A stretch of 64,000 nt of DNA from Mesostigma viride (Eukaryota > Streptophyta > Mesostigmatophyceae > Mesostigmatales > Mesostigmataceae), in contig RPFO01000164.1 of the NCBI GenBank assembly GCA_009746045.1, positions 3,605,740 to 3,669,739 on the forward strand. Reading direction: 5' to 3'. Shown here one piece after another: positions 55,975-64,000 of this stretch (position 1 is its first letter; each line of letters starts with the position of its first letter). The notes below the pieces were generated by a model, which worked only from the letters and a program-made list of their open reading frames with translations, did not search any database and was not told the origin of the DNA. The translations under genes and the position numbers were made by a program.

Positions 55975-56560
55975 TGTAAGCACCTTCCTGTGGGGCATGG
56001 TTCCTGTGGGGCATGGTTCCTGTTTTCGCCCCACGGGCCCCGCGGCCCATTGGTAGATCGAATGCAGGGTAGAAGTCCTCAGGTGCCGAGGTTATTGCCT
56101 AGATGAGGATAGCCGCTACACTACCGCCTTGAAGTGGCCTGACCATTAATTAATTAATTGCATGATTAATTAATTAATTAATTAATTAAAGTAAGCAAGT
56201 AAGTTACAAGTAAGTAAGTACTTGCGTGTCATGCGCAAAGGCATGCCACGGAGTACTATGCTACTCTCATTAGAAAAAATAATTACACTTGAAAGTAAAT
56301 AAACAAATATCGTCTGCAAGGAGAAATGGGCTGCCATCTGCGATAAGCACCTTCCTGAGGGGTATGCTCCTGTTTTCTCCCCACGGGCCCGGCCCGCGGC
56401 CCGTTGCTAGTAGCCAGGGTCGAAGTCCGCAGGTGGAGGTTATTGGCCCTGAGGATAGCCGCTACACTACCGCCTCCGGCGCGCCTCGTCTGCCATTACA
56501 GTAGAGGACAGCTCGGATGAGGATTACATCCCCATCTAGTGCTTAATGGTTGGGGAATGA
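55975..56560 (+). repeat. Dispersed repeat family C, two copies
   Basis: CACCTTCCTG...GCCCCACGGGCCC...GAGGATAGCCGCTACACTAC occurs twice (about 55980-56145 and 56348-56480), the copies separated by AATT and AAGT repeats. Related to 13590-13965. Confidence 0.55.
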
Positions 56561-56574
56561 TGCAGACGAACTAA

Positions 56575-56900
56575 TTAAAATTAGGAACATAACTCCGTTG
56601 GGAGTATATGTAGAACATATCCCAGAGAAGGCGCATATGGCTTTTAATACATTCTGGGCTACTTCCTGCAAGGGTGGGAATGTAATTAAACGACACTTGC
56701 TCCAGGTGCACCAAGGGCACCTGCCCCACCATGATGTCTCGGAGCTCACTAAAGGCCGGTCATGGGGGGAATTAGATCATCATGGCTATATACAAGAGCT
56801 AGGGCATTGCTTCTCAACAGAGAGACCGGCATAGGTGCAGAGCGTGGCTAAATGCTTAATGCAACATTTTGGCTAAATGCAACGTCCATGGGTGTCCCAT
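56575..56900 (-). mobile_element. LINE tail (AATT family), inverted
   Basis: Reverse complement of the 31.9-32.15 kb tail, hairpin at 56593-56604. Confidence 0.7.
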
Positions 56901-56929
56901 TATATATAGGCATGGCTTGCATGGCTAAA

Positions 56930-57305
56930 TTCTGAAGGCGTCGTCATCCATGGGGGCCAGCCCTAGTGGTCCCAGCTCAGTTTGATCAGGTGCCGCATCG
57001 GCCACTCCCTCTCCCTTCTTTGGACTGCCATGCAGAACATGAGAAGCGGTGGCAGAAGATCGTCCTGGCTCACACGCCAGCCCCTGTGGGCAAGCCACCC
57101 CCCCCCCCCAAGAGGAAGGGGCGTTTTGCTGAGTTACTAGTAGTGTAGTTAGGATTTTATAGACTAGATAGCTTAGTTAGAGTTAGGTTAGTTCGATTAC
57201 GCTGCTTCCTCCACCTCCTCCCATCCATCAAGGAATATGTGCTACATGATCTCGATCCCAACGGCTCCAGGCATGTTATAATTTAATTTAATTTTTTAAT
57301 GGGGG
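56930..57305 (+). mobile_element. 5'-truncated LINE ORF2 end
   Basis: The last codons of the ORF2 tail (PVGKPPPPPKRKGRF at about 57087-57131) and an AATTT tail. The terminal hairpin is damaged (GATCCCAACGGCTCC). Confidence 0.6.
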
Positions 57306-57329
57306 CCAGTATGGGAACACATGCGCGTA

Positions 57330-57950
57330 GGCCACATGCTAGGCTAAGCCTGACTAATCTACACTGTACTGTTATATGTATATTCCCTAGTGAACTGAGG
57401 TTGCTGCCTGATGGGGTGGCAGGAGGCGCCTGCCAGGGCAATTGTGGTCAATGTGGATGACCGCTCCCCTCCAGTATACCGGTTTCCCCCCTGCGCTCTG
57501 CCGGAGCTGAAGGTAGGTCGGCCATAGCTCGCGTCGCCGCTGTTGCTGGGCCAGGGTCAAGTCGTCGTCCAGCGTGAAGCGAGTCCGCCAGAGCTTCTTG
57601 CGGCATTTAAACGACAGCCAATCTCCACCATTTACTTAAAGGCCGAGGAGCACGGGTGCCGGGCCAGCCTTATACCCCGCGCGCGGGGGATCGAGGCGGA
57701 CAGCCGACATCCGCAGCTCACCAGTGAGTTGCATGGGGGCAAGAATGTCGCGCTTATTTAAATGCCGTCAGAAGAGTCGTCAAGGTCTCATCTGCCGGCT
57801 GGTCGAAGTGCTTGACGATGACATTGTGGCTGCGCTGCATGCATGGGTGTCTGATGTCGGCCTCCTCACGAAGGTCGAGTGCTTGTTGCTTGAGCTGTGC
57901 ATGCCGCGATGGTGGAGGTGGTGGAGGTGGTGGTGTGGTGCTTAACCCAT
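57330..57950 (-). pseudogene. Inverted LINE ORF1 fragment
   Basis: The minus strand encodes pieces of the ORF1 RRM and C-terminal domain, including homologues of LREEAD, FDQPADE and TLDDDLTLAQQQRR; broken by indels. Confidence 0.65.
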
Positions 57951-58775
57951 GGTCCGCCACCACTTTTTTTGGTTTTTTGACCCCTGAAAATGAAAAAAAT
58001 CATAACTTCTAGACCACAACTCCAAACACCCTCAACCAAGATGCCAGGAATATTTACACTTCAAGGGCTTTCAGAATATGCAATAATATCACGAGTCCAT
58101 TCAGTGCCCTGGATGTTATCTTCAGTCAAAGTTGGACAAAAGACGAACTTTTTCGTGTTAGAAAAAGTTAACCCCCCCCCTTTTCTCCGGGGGAGGATTC
58201 TAAACACCAAAATCATGGTTGGATATTTTTATTAGAATGTTCAGGGGTCCCCCAACGGGGGGGGTGCACTCAGAATTGCATTTTACCCACGGCACCATGC
58301 TCATATTGACACATGACTACGAACACCCCGAATGGAGAGAAATGCCATGCTATACAATTATGCAATATAAATGACCACAATAGAGTGCCAAACCTGCTGG
58401 AATCCAAACATGACGCCAACTTGCCATCACTGAACGTTATCCCCCAAAGAAGTGCCACAAATTGTGCACCATAATGGCTAATACCCCTCCTAGAGCAGGC
58501 ATGGAAAGCTGTTGCAATAACCACTATCCTACTCTTCAAAAGACATGTAAGGACGTACGAGTTTCCATGCAAACAACGTGCAAACGCATTGCCGTACCTG
58601 CCTCGATCATGACCTGGCTGGGTTCCGCTGGCCGGCAAGCTCATACGTCACGTATGCAGCTACTAGTGGGAGAGGCGGCCATAGCCGCTCTATCCATGCA
58701 TCTCTCATCATTACCATGTTGAAGATATGTGCAAAGACGACGTCTAACGCGTCCACGTCCCCAGCAAATGGCGCA
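57951..58775. other. No gene recognised
   Basis: Low-complexity AT-rich sequence with short C runs; nothing coding is supported. Confidence 0.4.
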
Positions 58776-58795
58776 CACTAGGAACTCGTTGGTGG

Positions 58796-59155
58796 TAAAA
58801 AATACCACTTTTACCACTTTTTACCACTTTTTACCACTTTTTACCACTTTTTACCACTTTTTACCACCCAAAAGGAGTAAAAAGCAGTAAAAAGCAGTAA
58901 AAAGCAGTAAAAAGCAGTAAAAAGCAGTAAAAAGCAGTAAAAAGCAGTAAAAAGCAGTAAAAAATACCACCTTTTACCACTTTTACCACCTGACGGAGGT
59001 GGTAAAAGTGGTAAAAGGTGGAAAATGGTGGTAAAAAGCAGTAAAAAGCAGTAAAAAGCAGTAAAAAGCAGTAAAAAGCAGTAAAAAGCAGTAAAAGTGG
59101 TAAAAAGTGGCTGAAGTGGTAAAAAGAACACCACGACGAGCACAAAAGTGGTAAA
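58796..59155. repeat. Subterminal 10-bp repeat arrays
   Basis: Six or so TTTTTACCAC units (58800-58866), then about ten AAAAAGCAGT units (58876-58960), a perfect hairpin, then more AAAAAGCAGT and GTGGTAAAAA units. Direct and inverted short repeats near the ends are a hallmark of CACTA elements, where the transposon's own DNA-binding protein docks. Confidence 0.8.
58967..59021. repeat. Perfect hairpin, 25-bp arms
   Basis: The left arm (58967-58991) pairs with the right arm (58997-59021) without mismatch around a five-base GACGG loop. Arms are built from ACCACTTTT units. Confidence 0.9.
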
Positions 59156-59290
59156 AAACACAAGGGCTGAACCGACAACAAGTCAGTTTAGGCCCAAACA
59201 ATGAATGATGCATCTTTATTCAACATAATACGGCATGATTACACTTGTGAGCAGCATCTAATGAGGCCGCAAAATGCTTGCACAGCAGCA

Positions 59291-62200
59291 TCAATCAGAA
59301 TCATCCTTGGCATCACTACCGTTAAAATCACTGTCATTCCCCTCGTTGCTAGGGGTTTGTTCTCTATAGTCCCTGACCGTGCGCGCGCGTGCACTTGTGC
59401 GCAACGGGGGCATGGGCTCCTTCCCCTTGTGTGATGCAGGCGCCAAAGCCTCAGATTTCTTCTTTCTCTTGCGGGGCGGGGCTGCGCGTGAGGGTTCTGC
59501 CGCCGTGGTTGCCGGCGCGGGCTGCCGTTCAGCGGGCGGCTTCTTTTTCTTGCGAGGCGGGGCTGCGCGTGAAGGTCCTGCCGCCGTGGTTGCCGGCGCG
59601 GGCTGCCGTTCATCGGGCGGCTTCTTTTTCTTGCGCGGCGGGGCTGCGCGTGAAGGTCGTGCCGCCGTGCTTGATGGCGCGGGCGACGGATCAGCGGGCG
59701 GCGGTTCAGCGGGCGGCCGTTCAGCGGGCGGCTCAGGTGGGAAGTACCTGATGTCTTCCTGCCACCTTGTCGCCGTGCTTTGGAAAAACTCGTTCTCCAA
59801 AGCCCACCCGGTTGCCAGGTGACGGGGCAGCTTGCAGTGAATGACCGAAAGCTGGGGCTGATGCCGTGGGTCCAGCACAAACCCAACAGAGCTAACAGAT
59901 GTTGGCCACACTAGCTTTGCCGTGCGTGGTGCCTCGGCGCTGCGGACCAACACCAAGCGTTGATCCCGAATGTAAGCCACCTCCGATGCATCGAAAAGCT
60001 CTACTCTCAGCACAAGCTGTTTAGTCCACTGCCCCACCGGCTGCACCAGCTTTGCCACGAGAATGTGGGTCAGGTAGCCGTACTGAGTGCTGCTTCCCTC
60101 CTTATGGTAGGCTACACCACAGTTTGCAGTCCGCCATGCTTGCTTCCTGTCAGCTTCTTTTGTCCGGTAATTGAAACCGTACAAGTGCACCCTATCATAC
60201 TCCTCAGCCTTGAGCTGCACGCCGGCTGCTGCAGCCTGGACAAGCTCCGGGACCAGCGGCTGCTGGTTGAGTCCGATCCAGTCTTTGAGCCATGAGAGGT
60301 CGCTGCACAAGGGCCGCCTGCATGCACATCGTATACAAAGCAAGATAGCAATGCAAGAAAAAAAAATTAGAATAACGGCAGTAGTCCTTGGAAATCAGAT
60401 GAAGTTCCCTATACTGAAAGAAAATCAGCTCAAAGAATAGCAACTTACAATAATAGGACAGCGGCGTCTTACCAGTAGGCCTCATCGCCGTTGACTTCGG
60501 GATCTTTGTACTCCGCATTGGGCAGCGCATACTCCAACAAAATCGCGCCCACTTCATCAGATTCCGCGGCGGTGAAAGTGTAGAAATTCTTGCGGCTGCG
60601 CCCCCCCAACTCGACCTTCTTGGACGGGTCTGCGTGGATGACGTCCCAGATGTAGTAGCGGTCTTTTGGCTGAAAGAAAAAAAAGAAAGCAAACAAGACA
60701 TTGCAAGCAGCGCACACAAATATGCACAGAAATTAGCTGCATGCAGCACAAGACCGTGCCACAAGGAGCGCGTACATAACACTAAATCTGCACACAAATC
60801 CATTAAAAAAAAAAATCGGTCACTAGCGTGTACTTACCATCCCGGTTTTCACCATGTGATAGGCCAGATGGGTCAGCGCCTCAGACTTGCGATATGCTCC
60901 GTCCATGGAGCACTCCACATTGACGTTGGACAGCTTAGCTTTCGTGATGGCCCCCATCATCCGCTCGCCCGACGCCATGGTGCGGGTGTCACATCGACCC
61001 AACAAGGGGATTTGCTGGGCCAGGTGGGCCATCATATGAACAGATTTTGCCATCTCAGACGCTGGCGCTATACGCTCCATCGCCACAGCAGCAAGCAAAA
61101 ACATCTCGCCGCAGTCATCCAACTGCTGCTGAGTCGCCGGGCCGCTAGAAAACACAAAGTCCCAGGCCGCTGATTGAAGGAGAAATGCTTGCCGTGCATC
61201 GTCATCTAACCGCCCACGCAAGATGGTCGGGAGTTGCTTGCAAAAGTAGAGGATCTTGTCACGCGTCTTGGATTTTTCAGTACTCTTCGCATCGCAGAGC
61301 AAGCCACTGATCCGGCCGGTGAAGTAGTCGGGTAGGCTATGCGCCATGATGTCATCGAGACCTGCGCATTACAACCACACGCAAAAAAATAACACATAGT
61401 AGTAACACGACAGCCGAAAAAAATAGTCAGTCCTATGTAAATCACACAGACCATAGTCAGTCCTACATATTAAATTTCCAAATTACGGGAAAAATAAAAA
61501 CCCAATGTCACACTTACGCTTGATATCAGCCTTTTCCTCAGCCGTCAGCTGGAACCCGGGGCGCGGTGCTGGCGCCCTCTTCTTCTTGCGGCCTTTCTTC
61601 GGTGGACTTTGGTGGTCTCCCTCCGGTGGTGGGTCTCCCTCCGGTGGTGGGTCTCCCTCCGGTGGAGGGTCTTCATCAGGCCGCCACAGCTCCGGGTTCA
61701 GACCGAGGACCTTCAGCCTGCCACGAAGTGACCCGGTCGCCATAGCCTTCCCTGCATGGAGTACAAACAGAAAAAAAAAAACAAAACAATATTACATCAG
61801 CTTTCCATGTGAACAGATAGGCCACAGTCAATGTATGCATGCAACAATCACAATGAAATGATACAATTAAATGTTTAGCAATTACCGCTTGTGCAATGAA
61901 TGACCCGCTTGAAGTTGTTGGGACACAGATGGAACTCGTCAATAAAATGACGGATCTTCAGGTGAACCCAGTACGGTAACTTGAGAAACGGCTCGGGCTG
62001 CTTTTTTAGCGTAGCACAGTACTTCAGGTAGCCAGCATGGTCCATCTCCTGAACAACAGGAGCGTGAGCCGGCCGGCGGGGGTCACCCTCGGGAAACATG
62101 CGGTCATTGCCAAGGAGAACGATACGGCCATTTGAGATAAAAACCCCACGCCACTCATCACCATGTAGGACGCATTGATAGTACCCTGCATCTGGAATGT

Positions 62201-63368
62201 TCAGGGACTTGGAGTATGCCGGGTAGTCGTGAATTATGCCAGCAAGAATGGACCTCACAAATGTCGTAGTGTAAACACCCGCCACGTCCAGCGTCACATC
62301 ACAAATGTAATACCCCTTCCACAGTACCAGGAAGTCCTCAGCGATCAAGTCCAAAAAAATGGTCATGTTCTTGGGTGCCTTCCCCTTCATGGCGCCCACA
62401 AGAAGCACCATAGGGCAAAACCGCCCATTCACCATCACCCACTCGGGCAAGTTGACACAGGAAACAAACGCGGGCCAGCTGCTGTGGGTATCCATGAAAG
62501 ACCTTGGACATACTCCGTCAAAATTCAGAAGGAAGATGGTGTTCCGCGGCTGGCTGCGAAAGTCCCAGTTGTTCTTTATGTGCTGGATGGCACGGCTGTC
62601 TGCACGAACAGGTCCATGCACAAGAAACACCAGACGTAAAAAGAAAGGTATCCATCAGAGCAGTACAAACAAAAGATAAGCGCAAGAGGAAAAATCTCGA
62701 ACTTGATACTTTGGCACACATTGCATAACAGAAGGCGTAGAAACAAGTGCAAACCTGCCTTTCAAGCCGTCCACAACGCGCGTGGATGAGTCTGGCTCCC
62801 TGTTTTCATGTTTCGCAGCGTACTGAAGGGCTTCCGCCATTTCCGGGACTCGGAACCAGGCCCTAATCCGATCCATCAGGGGGAAGTGCCTAACCTGGCG
62901 ATGCGCTTTCCGCGAGTTGACGATGTCACCGTTTCTGTCAGTGTACGTCTCGTAGCGCGACAGCTTGCAAAGAGGGCAGCTCTTAGTAATCTTGTCCTTG
63001 TACAAGTAACCCTCGCATGGGCAGGCATCGTACACACGGTACCCCAAGCCCAAGCCTTTGATCACTTTCCGTGCCTTCCAGATACTGTCGGGCAGAGTGT
63101 TGCCCGCGGGGAGAACGTTTCCCAACAGCTTGAAGAGCTCATCAGCAAAGCTCTGAGGGCATGAGTTTTCCCCCATTAGCGTCAGCAATTGCAATGTAAA
63201 CATCAAGGCCTTGCTCTCAGATCCCGGGTACAATGGCGTATCGTCCTTGACTCTGGCCACTGCTTCGTCATAATTTCTAGCAAACTGGCGTGCTGCATCC
63301 TCTCCACTGGCCGACCCGTCGTCAGGGTCCTCGGCCATGAATTCATCGACTGTCTGTCCTTGACGCAT
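59291..63368 (-). CDS. TNP2-type transposase of a CACTA transposon, 6 exons, intact
   Basis: Exons on the minus strand are 63368-62755, 62595-61886, 61751-61518, 61361-60838, 60669-60473 and 60317-59291. All introns are GT-AG, phases match, sum 3,306 nt (1,101 aa). TNP2 landmarks are LLTLMGENSCPQSFADELFK, NTLPDSIWKARKVIKGLGLG, a zinc-knuckle-like CPCEGYLYKDKITKSCPLC, then NFDGVCPRSF, SSWPAFVSCVNLPEW and the acid in IIHDYPAYSK. The fifth and sixth exons add a DNA- or chromatin-binding-type tail with three tandem basic blocks (PSRAAPPRKKKKPP). The enzyme cuts and pastes the element by recognising its ends. No frame break is seen, so it may be active. Residue-level DDE assignment is tentative. 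Confidence 0.85.
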
Positions 63369-63383
63369 TTACAATCTCTACAT

Positions 63384-63425
63384 GGAGGGCCGGCATCGAC
63401 CGTTGATGGTCAATGCCGGCCCTCC
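63384..63425. repeat. Palindrome upstream of the TNP2 start
   Basis: 18-bp arms (GGAGGGCCGGCATCGACC and its complement with one mismatch) around six bases, 16 bp upstream of the transposase ATG. It could form a cruciform or be a binding site in the promoter. Confidence 0.75.
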
Positions 63426-64000
63426 GTGGCTAACCAGTCGCCATCGGGATCACAAATCGAGCCACGCTAGGGCGTCTGCGCCAGTGAGACCACTGGCAGC
63501 TCACTAATCAACCGTGACCATGAAGTCCGGCTCAGTCGACATTTCCAGGAACGCATCCAACATAATTTGGCGATAAAACTCAGGAAGCCTGCAGGATGAC
63601 CAATGAAACTGGACAATGTAGGTATCCGTGGAGGAAGGGAAAGGAGACATCACGAAATTTGGCCAGCTAGCATGTGTGTGTCGATGTAAGTGTTCGGCTC
63701 GATTCCGGTATCCATGGGTGGGACCGCCATCTTTCTGGTGCCACCCGCCGCCGTGATAGCCGCTAAGTCACCCGTTGCAAGTTTGTGTCTGCTCGCCAAC
63801 GCTTTCGATGTCGTCGATCCCTTTTGATCAAACGGACATTTTCTCAGTCATTCAAATGGTAGATATTACGGTCAGTGTACGGTAGTGTTGGTTAGTCACG
63901 GGCTCATTGGTAGAAGTCTACTGAAACGGTACAGCCTTAGCTCCTGAGGCCTCTGTACTTGTACCAAGCAGTACGGAGTTTAGCCGATCCGCACGCAGCC
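63426..64000. other. No gene recognised
   Basis: Presumed promoter side of the transposase gene. No subterminal repeats like those at 58.8-59.15 kb are seen. Confidence 0.4.

Larger units (their letters stand above)
58776..64000 (-). mobile_element. CACTA (En/Spm-like) transposon, one end outside the window
   Basis: Proposed left end CACTAGGAACTCGTTGG at 58776, followed by dense 10-bp subterminal repeats and then the intact transposase gene. No matching opposite end was found before 64000, so the 5' side of the element probably lies beyond the window. The boundary is inferred from a 5-bp terminal motif and is weak on its own. Confidence 0.45.

Overview
The window looks like nuclear DNA of a flagellated eukaryotic alga, probably a green (prasinophyte-type) alga. 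The evidence is spliced genes with GT-AG introns, an intact RIB43A ciliary protofilament gene, an MDP-1 type HAD phosphatase, a GT29 (sialyltransferase-like) gene with an extra N-terminal LamG-like domain, plant-type MULE and CACTA transposases, many LINE fragments and very large microsatellites. The species cannot be named from sequence alone. Integrated polinton-like viruses are known from green algae, and that fits what is seen here.

Layout. 1-7.4 kb: unrecognised DNA, then a MULE transposase gene with a 21-bp in-frame minisatellite, followed by an (ACGC)n and 8-bp minisatellite block. 10.4-13.1 kb: four-exon MDP-1 gene whose third intron is almost entirely microsatellite. 13.6-20.4 kb: a graveyard of LINE pieces (an ORF1-only element, 5'-truncated ORF2 tails, a deletion derivative). 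21.2-25.9 kb (minus): six-exon RIB43A gene, reconstructed to 385 aa with all splice phases matching. 26.8-29.9 kb (plus): two-exon GT29 gene, divergent from RIB43A. 30.4-32.2 kb: a 5'-truncated LINE copy carrying three further insertions. 32.17-53.20 kb: a polinton-like virus (PLV). 53.3-57.95 kb: more LINE and MITE copies. 58.8 kb to the window end: a CACTA/TNP2 transposon with an apparently intact six-exon, 1,101-aa transposase gene on the minus strand.

The centrepiece is the PLV (about 21 kb). It carries a double-jelly-roll-type major capsid protein, a minor capsid (penton) protein, an FtsK/HerA-type packaging ATPase, a primase-helicase of AEP + herpes-origin-binding-protein type, a tyrosine recombinase, a very large putative spike, a bacterial-type Ig-like/LamG adhesin and several small proteins. 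Most genes left of 45.69 kb are read leftward and those right of it rightward, from a short bidirectional promoter. Most starts have a TATA-like box within about 0-20 nt. Arrays of 98-bp units lie in inverted orientation near both ends, and a perfect 12-bp inverted repeat sits at the extreme ends.

The integration can be dated relative to other events. The virus lies inside the (AATT)n tail of a LINE copy whose 10-bp target-site duplication is found on the far sides of the virus (30381-30390 and 53274-53283). The virus was then hit by a 1,705-bp piggyBac-like MITE (TTAA duplication) that splits a zinc-finger gene; joining the flanks at one TTAA restores the reading frame. Four of the largest PLV genes each carry one single-base indel, mostly in homopolymers. 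This is either assembly error or early decay.
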